Shown here piece by piece: positions 10,160-21,057 of a stretch of DNA of 64,000 nt. The stretch comes from Pararge aegeria (taxonomy: Eukaryota > Arthropoda > Insecta > Lepidoptera > Nymphalidae). Location of the stretch: contig NC_053204.1 of NCBI RefSeq assembly GCF_905163445.1, positions 1,371,501 to 1,435,500 of the forward strand, given 5' to 3'. Positions within the stretch are counted from its first letter, which is position 1. Every line of letters begins with the position of its first letter. The notes under the pieces were generated by a model. That model made no database searches. It saw nothing but the letters and a program-made list of their open reading frames with translations, and was not told where the DNA came from. Made by a program: the position numbers and the translations under genes.

Positions 10160-11285
10160 CCATTTCTTGTAAGTCGACTGTTTATGTCTACTTTTTGTTG
10201 TTCTACTGTTTTGTTTAATAAGGATTATGTTATTATAAATATAGTTCATGAGATACAGTCCGTTGGCAGGCAGATAGACGGCGGAGGCTTACTAATAGAG
10301 TGCCGTTTATACCCGTGTAAGGTACTCTATAAAACTACTTAGATACATCAGTGACGTATAACGTCAACAATAGTTTAATTCATCAAACCGATGATTGACA
10401 GGCAAAGGTCGCGGATTCGTTCCCAGGCGAGGCAGAAGGACGAGCCTTTTAGAGCGTAGGAATGTGGTATTGATTGTTCTATTATGATGGCACCTCCTCC
10501 ATGGCGTAACAATTGGGGGCAAGATGGTTAAAATGTCACGGGCCCCCATTCGGGGCTCCCGGATCCAGTTCCGAATTAACAGATATGCAAATTTGGCTAT
10601 TGCTTAGGGCAAAACGTTTGGGGACGTAACATAATCTGAAGAAAATAAATATTTGCTAGCATATGTTTCAAAACCCGCATTTCAAATTTTTGCAGAAAGA
10701 TTTTGCGCGTGGTAAAGTTAATCCCATGGAAGTGTGAACAAAATCTGATTTAAATACAAAAGCATATATACATCGGTCTAAAATAATGTTTTATCGGTCT
10801 AAAATATATGTTTTATTAGGGTGGCGCAAAAAACAGACTATTTTATTTTTTTGTGCCACGTGAAAAAATATCGGTTTTCGATGTTTTATGATATAAAAAG
10901 AAGTTTTTGACAGTATGGCTAGGTTGTTGGAGAAGATCGCTTCAAGCGATAAGGCCACCTTTGTAAATTTAAGTACAATCCTTTGTTTTGTTAACCTAGT
11001 TTTCATCTCGTATGTGCAATGAAGACTTTCTATCCATGTATTAGTGTGATACATAATCCAAGGACGCACCTTGGATTAACTGATTTAAATAAATGTATAA
11101 TAAGTTAACGCTAAGCGATGTAAAGTGCCTGTTATTTATTGTGTTACCGATGATATAGTGTAATTATAAAGGTTGCATAGAATCAGTGCATTCCGAGAGA
11201 CGAGCGAATTGTGTAATGCCGACTAGCGAGCGAAGCATGCATTGAGATCATGATTATTTGTAGTTGTATATTGTATAAACAATAT
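10160..11285. other. Mostly unassigned; LINE 3' UTR-like piece inside
   Basis: 10365-10560 is GC-rich and carries a B-box-like GATTCGTTCCCAGG, perhaps a worn SINE. 10900-11020 has 'agatcgcttcaagcgataag' and GCCACCTTTG, a phrase also seen at 15425 and 34770, from a LINE 3' UTR. No host gene seen. Confidence 0.4.
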
Positions 11286-11289
11286 AACT

Positions 11290-11620
11290 ATTAAATTCAA
11301 AATTCAAATTCAAATTCTAAATTTCTTTATTCATGTAGGCCTATCACAGGCACTTATGATGCGTTCATACATATTTGTTTACATAATTGTAACGGGATGG
11401 TGAATCTCGTAACTTCGTTCGCCAACTTAAATCTAAAGCTACGAGGGTTCCAAACGCGCCCTGGTCTAAGAAGAGCCCACAACAAACTTAGCCGGGTAAA
11501 TTTTTTTTTTTTGTTATCACCATCTTCCAGTAAATTTATATTAGGCTATAAAGCTAGAGCAATTCACACCCAAGCTTTTTTATCGTTTAAATAATCCTTA
11601 ATATTATAATAGGAAAATAA
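11290..11620 (-). repeat. LINE-K tail, GAATTT-tailed subfamily (minus)
   Basis: The 3' end is at low coordinates with AAATTCAAATTCAAATTC repeats. The UTR has 'aaagctacgagggttccaaa' and 'ctggtctaagaagagcccac'. At 11545-11590 the complement encodes the terminal DDKKAWV-like residues. An inverted partner is at 12540-13005. Confidence 0.75.
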
Positions 11621-11679
11621 TATAATGTAATAAATATAATAATATAATGTAAATATTATGTAATATTATTATTTTTTGG

Positions 11680-12037
11680 ACCTCAGAAAGCTCAGAGTCA
11701 CAGCGGGCGATGGAGAGAGCTATGCTCGGAGTATCGATCGTATCGATTCGTAGAAGAACAAGAGTTACCGACATAGCTCAACGAGTCGCGAAGCTGAAGT
11801 GGCAATGGGCCGGGCACATAGTTCGGAGAAAGGATGGACGTTGGGGTCCCAAGGTGCTGGAATGGCAGCTCCGAACTGGTAAGCGCAGCGTTGGTCGACC
11901 CCCAACGAGGTGGACAGACGACATTAAGCGCGTCGCAGGTAGCCGCTGGATCCAAGGGGAACAGAACCGTGGAATTTGGAACTCCCTACAAAAGACCTTC
12001 GTGCAGCAGTGGACGTCTATCGGTCGATATGATGATT
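11680..12037 (+). pseudogene. RTE-type LINE, C-terminal ORF2 fragment
   Basis: Encodes MERAMLGVS, RRRTRVTDIAQRVAKLKWQW, AGHIVRRKDGRWGPKVLEW, GKRSVGRPPTRWTDDIKRV and NSLQKTFVQQWTSI, and ends in 'cggtcgatatgatgattatt'. Compared with the 4540 copy it lacks a short segment after MLGVS and shows GEQNRGIW in place of a conserved AAQDRxLW. It is 5'-truncated and sits between the two inverted LINE-K tails. Confidence 0.82.
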
Positions 12038-12068
12038 ATTTTTTGCTGTTTCAGGCAACTAGGTGTAT

Positions 12069-12114
12069 ATCATCCTATCAACCCATTGCCGGCCCACTAC
12101 AGGGGATGGGTCAG
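12069..12114 (-). repeat. SINE-A tail fragment
   Basis: The phrase 'atcctatcaacccattgccg' followed by GCCCACTACAGGG is the reverse complement of the SINE-A 3' end. It lies 30 bases after the RTE tail. Confidence 0.6.
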
Positions 12115-12539
12115 CTGGAGTACCTTCTTCAGTCATGGATATTTTTTCATGGATGTTTTTTTACGTGTCGTGGATGTGTGCTGATCCAGATTCAAATTAC
12201 GTCAATCGACAGATTGGGCATTTCTGCAAGCTCTGTATAACGAGTGGAAAACCATAACAAATCAATTATGCTTCTCCTCCAAAAGGTTAAAGGCATCACA
12301 CTTTTTACAGTAACACCTAACTAACAAGTTTTACAGTAACAAAAGAAAATGGACTGTAACAATATAAATACTATTTTATTTATTTTATTTTATTTATTAG
12401 GTTTACTTACAAACACTTACACTAATACAACCGATTTAAAATTTTAACTATTCTATTTAAGTGTAATGTTTTCTTAAAAGTAAACACAGCATATGAAAAT
12501 ATACAATAACACCATATCATATTAGAAGCAAAAATAAAC

Positions 12540-13005
12540 TCGTTGTGCAGTTTACTAGGCTACACAAAATTGCAAATTCATTCAAGGGCAATTGTATACT
12601 ATCTTATAACAAATTACCAAATGAAATCTTTGAGATGTCTCTCAATAAGTTCAACGTTTATAAAACGTATATAAAACGTAAGCTTACAGAAATTTCCTGT
12701 TATAATATTAAGGATTACTTAAACGATAAAAAAGCTTGGGTGTGAATTGCTCTAGCTTCATAGCTGAATATAAATTTAATGTGAGATTGTGATAACAAAA
12801 AAAAAATTACCCGGCTAAGTTTGTTGTGGGCTCTTCTTAGACCAGGGCGCGTTTGGAACCCTCGTAGCTTTAGGTTTAAGTTGGCGAACGAAGTTATCAC
12901 CATCCTCTTACAATTATGTAAACATTTATGTATGAACACTTCATAAGTGCCTGTGATAGGCCTTCATGAATAAAGAAATTTTGAATTTGAATTTGAATTT
13001 AAGGT
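12540..13005 (+). pseudogene. LINE-K ORF2 C-terminus plus 3' UTR
   Basis: The 66-codon ORF has SYNKLPNEIFEMSLNKFNVY then KTYIKRKLTEISCYNIKDYL and NDKKAWV, followed by the stop. YNKLP...KFK...KL...Y...DYLND is a CR1/Jockey-like ORF2 C-terminal pattern. The 3' UTR includes 'ttacccggctaagtttgttg', and ends with TTTTGAATTTGAATTTGAAT. The catalytic domains are absent. Confidence 0.78.
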
Positions 13006-13163
13006 TTTATGGAAAGGAAGTGTCATGTCACTCAATAAATATGTGTGGCTGATGAAAACGTATTTTCTTGAATTGCTTCTCACTATATTTTACTTTCCAT
13101 CTGCAGATAGATAGCAAAAAAAAAAAAAGTTCAAAGAACTGACTACAGGGAAATTTAACTTCA

Positions 13164-13350
13164 ATCATCATCATCATCATCATCGCATTACCGGCCCACT
13201 ATACTAGGGCTTCCTTTCAGAATGATATAGGTTTAGGTGTCCGTGTCTGTGTCCACCACGCTGGCGCAGTGCGTACACTTCAAACGTCTTCGACAATATT
13301 ATGGGAAATTGGTAGGCATGCAGGTTTCGTCACGATGTTTTTCAATAGAA
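13164..13350 (-). repeat. SINE-A (minus), with GATGAT tail
   Basis: Begins with a CATCATCAT run, the complement of the SINE-A tail, then 'gcattaccggcccactatac' and 'ccaccacgctggcgcagtgc', to 'cacgatgtttttcaatag'. The tRNA head is missing. Confidence 0.75.
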
Positions 13351-14720
13351 TGAAAGTTTTTAATTCGAACTGTCTGAATTAAAAAAAGCGTAAAAAACTC
13401 CGAAAAGTGTGAGGTCCCCCAAAAGAATACTGAATAAAATAATATATATATTTGTAATTAATTTACTTGCATAATAATATTTTTATTGTTTAAGAAATTT
13501 AGATTTTTTTTTATTTTGACCTAGGTAACGACTGCTCTGACAGGGCCTCATTTACATAAAATACATTTAATTTAATTCTTAAGTTTAAATCTATGTGACA
13601 ATGTACATGAAAGTAAGTAAATAAACCGCTTCAGTTTTATAAAAAACTTAAACTGGACTACATAAACACTGATCACCATCTATACACTATAACGTTACAA
13701 GGCATGCTAAAATTAACAGTTTTATGGCTGTACGGTGATATACCTTTGCCTTTTCATAAAAATAAACAGTTTTAAAATTAAGGTACTAATAGCTAAAAGT
13801 ACTTATTTTATTATCTCAAGAATTTGGTGAGTAAATGTGTTTATTAGCCTTCGAAACGTTATTACATACGTTCTTATGTGAGTAATGCACACGTTTTTTT
13901 TTCTATTCAACATCTAATGACCTATCGGCGATCATGTTAATGATTAACTCAATAAATTATACTTTATTTGATACACGAGAATTTCTATGTGTGATTTATT
14001 ATGGAGGTATCGGATTCTTATTTGTGCAAATGATTGTACAGTCATTAGTAAGGTATTTTGGCGGAATTATGCTGTTAATTAATTCAATTACTGATGTGTA
14101 ACTTTAATAGAAATCTGAGAGATGCTAAGATTTTTAAAAGTATTAGAGTATTTTGTAACAGACCTCGTCCGGAGAGGTACTACCGCTAAAACAATTTCTG
14201 CCGCCAGGCAACATTACTGTTTTCCAATCTGGAGGGCTTTTTTGACACTAACAGCACTAAATGTCTGTCCGTGGCGTCGTAGTTCCGAAACAACTAAGTA
14301 TTAAGTAGTACCTAAGCAGTGGCGTTCCCAAGGTCTCGAATTAGAGCAAGCCCAGTTAACTAATATATAGGACTAATTTGACTCGTTATGAAAAGTTACC
14401 GGTAATGTCATTCTATCGGCATGTTGCTACCACAGAGTCTACCTGCAAGAGTAACGTAGTGTTTATATACTCATTGTCTATACATTATTGAGCAAATGTT
14501 AAAACTTTGTGCTTATGTTACGAATGCTATCGAACATGAATTATTTTATGAATTGTGTTTTGGAATCGTCGAGAAAAATTTAATAAAAGTATTAATTGCA
14601 ACGCAAGCCCGGCCTTTCGGCTTCTATGGTACTACCGCCACTGTACCTACTCGTAAGTAAATTGTAAGTAGCTACGATTTTGAAAAATTATAAAGTCGAC
14701 TGCATTTTAAATAATTAAGT
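13351..14720. other. No gene recognised
   Basis: AT-rich. 13722-13758 ('tatggctgtacggtgatata' then CCTTTGCCTTTTC) is repeated at 15866-15902, so at least one uncharacterised dispersed repeat is present. 14320-14345 and 14625-14645 have repeat-like phrases (AGTGGCGTTCC and 'atggtactaccgccactgta') that may be the ends of an old transposon of about 310 bases. Confidence 0.4.
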
Positions 14721-14724
14721 TGAT

Positions 14725-15109
14725 GCAAAGTTGATAACATTCACTAGTCCGGTATTACTTAGCATAATGCATGTCCGCGGAATGTGAGACCTATACCGTA
14801 TCGAAACTTGATACGCCATTTTTCCGACTCCGAGCAGCATCTCAGCGTTCAGGTCTGAAAGGCACGGGTTTCGCCTGGCTGCTGGCACTTAAAGACAGAC
14901 TGGCTATATCATGTTATATGCCTGGCTATACATCGACGTCCAGCAACGTGGGCACAGAGACTGTTGACTGTGGGAAAATTTGACAAACGAGAGTTACGAG
15001 ATATAAGAAATTTGAAGCGGGCAAAGTTGATAGCATTCACTAGTCAACTATGACTTAGCATAATGCATGTCCGCGGAATGTGAGACCTATACCGTATCGA
15101 AGCTTGATA
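14725..15109. repeat. 89-bp direct repeat pair, spacing 296
   Basis: Copies at 14725-14813 and 15021-15109 share 'agcataatgcatgtccgcgg' then 'aatgtgagacctataccgta' with only a handful of differences. The 207 bases between them are unique here. It could be the two ends of a small element or a tandem duplication with loss of one flank. Nothing else in the window matches. Confidence 0.75.
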
Positions 15110-15960
15110 GGTGTAGCACCGATTATTTATCGTCTTCCTTTACAAGTCTATTTGACCTTTGCCTGCAATGACAAGGGTTTGTTACAATGTAATGTAGGTT
15201 TAAGAAGTGCATTATTTTCCTACTAGTTGGTGTTTTAAGCCCTTGACGCCAACAGAGGAATTTATTTTTTACACCCTTTATATTACTTTGTGACAGTAGT
15301 TCTGTAGAAACTATTTTTGATTTAGTTTAGTAAATATTTATGTGTTGTTATAATAGTTTATTCTTATATTTGTCAATTATATTATGTTTGATCTATTTGT
15401 GAAACCATTAGGTAGTATGAAAGCGATAAGACCGCCTCTTGTAGTCTAGTTCTTTTTTTAGTTTCTGTTTTTATTTTATGTTGGTATATGTTAATGTTGT
15501 AGTATACAAATAAAGAGTTAAATACTTATTAATATTTCAATAGGTGATTTAATTGAGAGTGTGCTTAGTTATAGTTAAAGATAAATGAAAATGAAAAAAT
15601 ACTTTATTGTCATAAAAACAAAACAGAATCAAAAGTACTTAAACATAACACATAAAATATATATAAATTTTGTTTACCTGTTCTCTGAACTAGTTAAGAC
15701 TGTCTCTGAAGACAGTAAAAGACCTAAAGATAATTAGAATTTCGACGTAACGTTTTGTAAGTATCGGCCACCAAGCCACCAAGTCTACTGCAGTAGACTT
15801 TTGTGGCAGAGCTTGTCTGGAGAAGTAATACAGGCCTGCTTATTTCTGTCTCAAAATTTATTTATGCTTATGGCTGTACAGTGATATACCTTTGCCTTTT
15901 CCCCATATTAAGTGTCTATTATTACCTACTGTAAAAAAAATACAATCCATCCGTCAATAG
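15110..15960. other. Unassigned; LINE UTR-like tail inside
   Basis: 15415-15520 ('aaagcgataagaccgcctct' and CAAATAAAGAGTT) resembles the LINE 3' UTR seen at 34750-34870. 15575-15600 is AAAATGAAAATG-type simple sequence. No coding signal. Confidence 0.4.
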
Positions 15961-16090
15961 GTCTTCCTCATTTTTGAGTCCTGGGTCCTTGAGGACCGAA
16001 ACTTTTTTCCATCCAGACGTATCCCGTCCAATATAAGTTTGAAGCCAGCCGGGGAAGGCTGGCTTTAAAATGCTTCTTGTTGGACACCGG

Positions 16091-16156
16091 GTGTTTGGTC
16101 AAAAATATGGATCCTTCAATATACCTATTGAAGGATCCATATTTTTGACCAAACAC
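16091..16156. repeat. Perfect hairpin, 31-bp arms, 4-base loop
   Basis: 16091-16121 and 16126-16156 are exact reverse complements around TACC. The arm reads GTGTTTGGTCAAAAATATGG onward. Neither arm matches another feature in the window. Exact pairing over 31 bases suggests recent origin. Confidence 0.9.
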
Positions 16157-16159
16157 ATA

Positions 16160-16740
16160 AAAAGAAAATAAACAATCCGCAAGCTTTTTTATACGGTTTT
16201 CGACACAATGACGAAGTCGGTTTTGTCGACGCATATAAAATAATTATTTTCATTTATATTTCTCTAACAAAGTCAAGGCATATCAAAATATTTGCTAACA
16301 CAGATTCCTACACCGCGTGGGTCGCCCGCTATTAAGCATTAAGACGTGTAGGTACTTGCAGTACAATCGAAACAATCTCAACCCACTTGTCATAATTGCA
16401 TTCAAGTATTAAGATTAATGACACTTGTTCAAATTACGAGTGACTAACTGCAGTGACGTCACTAGATAGAAGTTTTTGAGAAGGTGCGATTGCCAGTTTA
16501 TGGTATTTAAAAACACACCAAGAGTATGAAATTTTTTCGATTTCTTAACAGGATTAAGAACATACAGAAGCCGTGTACACGACTTACAGTGAAGTATCAA
16601 AAACCACTCTACTTTGGTAGTGTTTCCCGAACAGACGGATAGTCATTACATAACACTTAGCAGTTTACAGTTATTATATTAACTCAAATCTTGTAAACGT
16701 TTATCATTAAAGGGGAAAAGTTTGTGACCTAGCAAAATTT
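16160..16740. other. No gene recognised
   Basis: AT-rich single-copy-looking sequence with short ORFs that show no family motifs. Confidence 0.4.
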
Positions 16741-16793
16741 TTAATGGGAGGTGACCCTTGATGGGTTAATATGATGATGACGATGATGATGGA
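16741..16793 (+). repeat. SINE-A tail fragment
   Basis: Holds 'gggaggtgacccttgatggg' then TTAATATGATGATGACGATG, the 3' end of SINE-A. Confidence 0.65.
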
Positions 16794-16833
16794 TGACAAT
16801 CGGTAAAAATCTGCGTGTTTGTTAAAATTAACA

Positions 16834-16905
16834 AGGGCTGGTCTGGGCTGGACTGGGCTTGGCTCGGCTTAGCTCGTCTCGGCTCGGCTCGGCTCAACTC
16901 CATTC
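16834..16905 (+). repeat. Pentameric GGCTC/GGCTG microsatellite
   Basis: Imperfect repeats of GGCTGG, GGGCTT, GGCTC and CGGCTCGGCTC run for about 70 bases, G- and C-skewed within AT-rich surroundings. Confidence 0.7.
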
Positions 16906-17049
16906 TGTTCTATTCTTTGCTCTCAAAGGCGTGTGAACTCAAAAGCGTGGTAGCGTATGGCCGAAACCCTTCTGAGAGGAGCACCGTTCCCTGTTGGGAG
17001 TTGGGTTATATTAACTATTGCAGCAATCATATAAAAGAGCAATAAATGA

Positions 17050-17465
17050 ATGAATAAATATACTTTTAATGCACACGACAAAAGTACATACGTACGTACG
17101 ACGTAAAGTATAACAAAACAACGTATACAATTTGGCGGACGTTCTTGGCCAGGTAGGTAATTTTAAGAAACCACACAATTTCAGAATATTTTATAGCGCT
17201 GCATCAAGTGTTGTAATCTGATATGGAATTCTTTGTGGTTTTTCGCAATTAATACCACAGACATGTTCTAGGTTTTTTTAATTTTTTTATTATTTCGCAA
17301 AAAGTTAGCTCTGACTGCAACCATGGATGGGCGTTCCCAGCTTCTGATCTAGGGGTAGGCAAGTGAGATTTTTTTACGTGGCCTATTTTGTAAAAAAAAA
17401 TCAGGGGTTCTCGATAATCGAAACTAAAGCCAACTCTTGGCCACCATACATTTTCTAAGAGAGTT
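17050..17465. other. No gene seen
   Basis: Contains a CGTACGTACGTACG short repeat near 17088-17102. The rest is unassigned. Confidence 0.4.
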
Positions 17466-17467
17466 CA

Positions 17468-17650
17468 AACATTTTCACGGTGTAGGCCGTGAAAATGCCA
17501 CCACGCTGGCCCAGTGCGAATTTGGTGGACTCCTTGAGAACATTATAGGGTATCAGGTATGCAGGTTTCCTCACCGTTTAAGCAAGTGATGGGATTCGAA
17601 CTCGGCCCCTCGGGGAGGCCGAAGTCCTAGCGCCTAGGCTATCACCTATT
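17468..17650 (-). repeat. SINE-A (minus), with tRNA head
   Basis: The minus strand gives GGTGATAGCCTAGGCGC, B box GAGTTCGAATCCC, then the body to 'gcactgggccagcgtggtgg'. The 3' part is cut off at 17468, where a short ACGGTGTAGGCCGTG hairpin sits. Confidence 0.78.
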
Positions 17651-17751
17651 CACTAAAGCAGTGCCTGCCACGATATTGCTAGACAAGCGACTACATTCTC
17701 GTAAGACTTAATTAAAGAATAATAAGATAATTAAGTATTATTGAAGCACGA

Positions 17752-17876
17752 TGGACTTCGGGATCAGAAGTTAGGTCGGCCCGCAACGAGGTGGATAGAC
17801 GTCATCAAACGAGTCGCTGGGAGCCGCTGGAAACAATCGGCCCAGGACCGTAGTTTTTGGAACTCCCTACAATAGA
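17752..17876 (+). repeat. RTE LINE C-terminal fragment
   Basis: Encodes GRPATRWIDVIKRVAGSRWK-like and WNSLQ-like residues. It is directly abutted by a SINE-A, so it lost its own 3' tail. Confidence 0.7.
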
Positions 17877-17882
17877 TTTTGC

Positions 17883-18091
17883 AAAGCGGCGATGGCCTTG
17901 GTTTCACTTTCAGGGTGCCGAATTCGAATCCTAGCACGCAACTCTAACTTTAAGTTATGTGTGTCTTAATGTATTGTTACATCAATTGCTTCAACGGCCT
18001 GCATGCCTGAGAGTTCCCCATCATTTTCTCAATTATTATTATTATTATTATTGTGGTAGGAGACCCGTGATGGCTGATATGATGATGATCA
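17883..18091 (+). repeat. SINE-A with worn head
   Basis: GCGGCGATGGCCTTGG and GAATTCGAATCC mark A- and B-box remnants, then the body and ATGATGATGATCAC tail. An ATT trinucleotide run (18029-18051) lies inside. Confidence 0.75.
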
Positions 18092-18177
18092 CAATGGACG
18101 TATGTCCAACAGACACCGTCAATCGTTCGATGAATATTGAATGAGTGCTGAAGCATTACTGATATCATTAAAAAAAC

Positions 18178-18320
18178 AAAATTCAAAATTCATTTACCTA
18201 TTTCAAGTAGGCCGAGTTTATAACAACTTTGAAACGTCAAGTCTATTTGTGGTGACTCTACCACCGGTTCGGAAGGCAGATTCCACTGAGACGAGCCGAG
18301 AAACTCGGCAGTTTAACAAT
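18178..18320 (-). repeat. LINE 3' UTR fragment (HKF family)
   Basis: CAAAATTCAAAATTCATTT is the tail, then 'actctaccaccggttcggaa' and GGCAGATTCCAC, as at 9745-9860. Confidence 0.7.
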
Positions 18321-18937
18321 CTCTAGAATTTTTCTCTAACAAACCAGAAAAAACCATATAAAATGATGTTGGAAAAGAGCAATCTGCATTTCTTACAAAA
18401 CCTAACAGTATATATAGTAATAAATAGGTATGCATAATTATCGGAAGTTCAAGAAAGGTCAATAAAAATGACTTCTAACTGTTAGTTATTCAAACACAAT
18501 GCAACGCATATCCGTATGATTATATGTAATTGAATATAATCATACCTTCAGCCTAGAGTCGGATGCTGAATGCAAAAGTTATGCTTCATCACATACCAGT
18601 AGCCTTAGTACGAAATTTGCTCGTTCGCAATCGAGGTTTCCTTTTTATTCTTCTTCTGTTTTTGAAGTTATACTTCTTTTGGTTGGCGCGTTAGGGAAAA
18701 ATGATGAGAGTAAATTTTTCCGATGCACGCGCACACCGTCACAAAAAACCGACACCCTGAAGTTAGAAAAGGTCAACAAAGTAAAAGTAAGGACTTCTAC
18801 GTATGTTTGCGTGAGAACTGATAACTGTATTCACGATATGTTTTTATTTATGATATTTAAATAAACTTTATTTAACTAGATAATTTATTTATTAATTTAT
18901 TTATTTATAGCCTTTTAAGCCTTTTAATTATTTACTT
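18321..18937. other. No gene seen
   Basis: AT-rich with no convincing repeat or coding match. A TTTATTTATT-type run lies at 18883-18910. Confidence 0.4.
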
Positions 18938-19270
18938 ATTGAGATACCGGTTACGCTTGATTGTTTTGCTTTGCATAGGCCTCCCCCAGGTTCTTCCATG
19001 CTTCGCGATCATGGGTTTTTCTTGTCCACAGAGGTCCTGCTGTCGCTCTCAATTCATCTTCCCACCTTCGGAATGGTCTTCAACTTCTTCTCTTACCGTC
19101 TCTAGGATACCACTCTGTTATATCTTAAGACCAATTTTCTTTTTTCCTTCTCATTAAATGACCAACCCACTACCATTTAAGTTTTTTAATGATGTACGTT
19201 ACGTCTGTTATATTTGTTTTCCCTCTTTTATCCTGTCTTTTTACTCCTATCATGCTTCTTTCGATATTAT
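18938..19270 (-). pseudogene. RTE-type LINE C-terminus, second subfamily
   Basis: The minus strand reads RRWEDELRATAGPLWTRKTH then DREAWKNLGEAY. WEDEL...DR..W..L.EA is the RTE ORF2 tail in another insect subfamily, distinct from the AKLKWQWAGH group. Upstream codons toward 19270 are worn and out of frame. Confidence 0.72.
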
Positions 19271-19271
19271 G

Positions 19272-19365
19272 GAACTAGATAATACGTTATGATATAACTT
19301 TTAATTTATTAAATACCTTTTTTCTATTGACAGTGTCGTTTCTTCTGTAAACGTAGAATAAGGTA
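19272..19365 (-). repeat. Dispersed repeat encoding FYVxRxND tail (copy 1)
   Basis: On the minus strand it encodes LFYVYRRNDTVNRKKVFNKL. The plus-strand copy at 35035-35145 encodes LFYVCRENDANNRKKIFNTL. Both end at an ATTATCTAGTT-like boundary. It may be the last codons of an unidentified mobile element. Confidence 0.55.
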
Positions 19366-19369
19366 AAGT

Positions 19370-19845
19370 ATAACTTCTGGGGTTTAGGTAAAAATACAAC
19401 GTAGCTTCTTAAAATTATATTCGTTGCAAAGTTGTTGTTTGTTCGCTGCAAAAAAAAAAAAACAAACACACAGACCTTTGTATTTATATAAGCAAGGATT
19501 GATCCTAAGTAGCAAATAATTCAAGCTATCATTTCGCTATAGAAAGTACCAAGTAACTAAATTGGTTGGCAATTTAAATCGCATTAAAATATTATGTTAT
19601 ACTGCGCTGGCGCAAGCAATATATTCACAAATCACAACTACGCACTATAAATTATTGCTTGCTATATGTGATTTGTTCGTACGTCGGTACGGCTTAACTA
19701 TGCAACGTAATCATTTGGTAAGGACAGAGATCTACCTAAATATCGAGTAAATGGATTCGCTAAACTGATAATGTAGCTACACAAAATGTCAGCAGAGTGA
19801 ACAACAAGAATGCCTTCCTCTGTTAAACAAGTAAATAATAATCTA
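19370..19845. other. No gene seen
   Basis: AT-rich; short ORFs with no motif. Confidence 0.4.
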
Positions 19846-19846
19846 T

Positions 19847-20212
19847 CTTTTATATATATATATAAAAGAGAAAGTGTTTGGGTATGTTCCGTATAGGTTC
19901 ACAAAAACGGCTGGACCGATATCAATGAAACTTCAGGGAATCTCCGGATTGACCTGGCGAGTAATCCTGTAAAGTTTGGTGAAGATCGGAGCACTCCTAT
20001 TTTTGAACTGTCAAACTGTTAAATACAGCTTTTATTTACTATGATGATATTCTATTGTTGGGTGTAGATAATGATCTTCATTCGCTCGAGAAGAGAATAG
20101 AAGAGAATGATAAGGAGAGAAATGAATGATTTAATATATTATGAGACTTAAGTTTATTGTTTAAATAAAATAAAGCAAAATCTAGCCCGGCGAAGCGGGC
20201 TGGGTTCGCTAG
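19847..20212 (+). mobile_element. Helitron, non-autonomous, 366 bp
   Basis: Starts TCTTTTATATATATATATAA and ends GGGTTCGCTAG followed by T. A clean 3' hairpin lies just inside the end: AGCCCG (20184-20189), loop GCGAAG, CGGGCT (20196-20201). The 5' region has 'aaaacggctggaccgatatc', a phrase common to these Helitrons. No Rep/helicase. All terminal marks are intact. Confidence 0.85.
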
Positions 20213-20217
20213 TATAT

Positions 20218-20310
20218 TATAAGTCAAAGTAAAATATTTCTTTATTCAAATAGGCACATATATGGCACTTTTGATGATGAGTATTGTACATCACATGTAA
20301 CGGGGTCATC
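20218..20310 (-). repeat. LINE-K tail fragment (minus)
   Basis: Begins AAGTCAAAGTAAAATATTTC (complement of the TTTGAC tail) and has 'ataggcacatatatggcact', then a different 'gtacatcacatgtaacgggg'. It sits 6 bases after the Helitron end. Confidence 0.65.
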
Positions 20311-20890
20311 CAGTAAAAGAAGAAGGCAACACAACAATTTTTTCCATCGTTCATCATTTTTTATCTTTATCTGCATACTCGTAAGTATTAATGTATATTA
20401 TTAATAAAAATATTCAACAGTCATTTATTTATTTATTTTCCGTACGTTATTAAAAAACATCTGTCAAGTGTTAGTTCACGAGTCCCGTAAACTTTACGCA
20501 CCGCAAAATCGGTTTATAACTTTACATGGCGTCTAGCATCGTTAGTTATCATCTAAGAGTTGGTGAAACGTTTTTTCTGTCCACGCATCACCTACGTTTA
20601 GTGAAAACGGGCATAAGAGCCCTACAACTTGCAACTGCTTTTAAGTCTACATACATAAAACATATTTTATTGTATTAATTTTATAATGCTAGTTCAGCTT
20701 TGTTATATTACTTAGCATACATATCATACATTCATGTAGGTAAAGGTCATTAGATGCTCATATTGATTTAATAGTAACACAATTATTTACTTTGTATGCT
20801 TTCAAAACACATAAACATGTCCCAGCAAATAATACATTGCTTCTCTATCTGCATATATCGCATTCTTGATCTGTGACGTCGAATAATTCA
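20311..20890. other. No gene seen
   Basis: AT-rich; no family match apart from scattered ATTTATTTATTT runs. Confidence 0.4.
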
Positions 20891-20892
20891 GG

Positions 20893-20960
20893 TGGTAACT
20901 GGTACGATGATACACACGTCGCCATCTAGCCCCGAGGCAAGCGTAGCTTGTGCGAGGGGT
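20893..20960 (-). repeat. SINE-B tail fragment
   Basis: Holds 'cacacgtcgccatctagccc' then CGAGGCAAGCGTAGCTTGTG, the reverse complement of the SINE-B tail. Confidence 0.6.
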
Positions 20961-21057
20961 TTGCGCGCTCTTCACACCCTCCCGTCTTGCAACTGACTGT
21001 TCTGCTCCGGGCCCCAAGTCTGCTATTTTACATGAGTTGGCATTATGAAAATGTCAA

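Noticed and set aside
12063..12257. Small ORF after the RTE fragment
   Set aside because: Lies on an antisense SINE-A scrap and shows no motif.
16091..16156. miRNA precursor
   Set aside because: Perfect pairing over 31 bases with a 4-base loop is unlike animal pre-miRNAs, which have bulges and larger loops.
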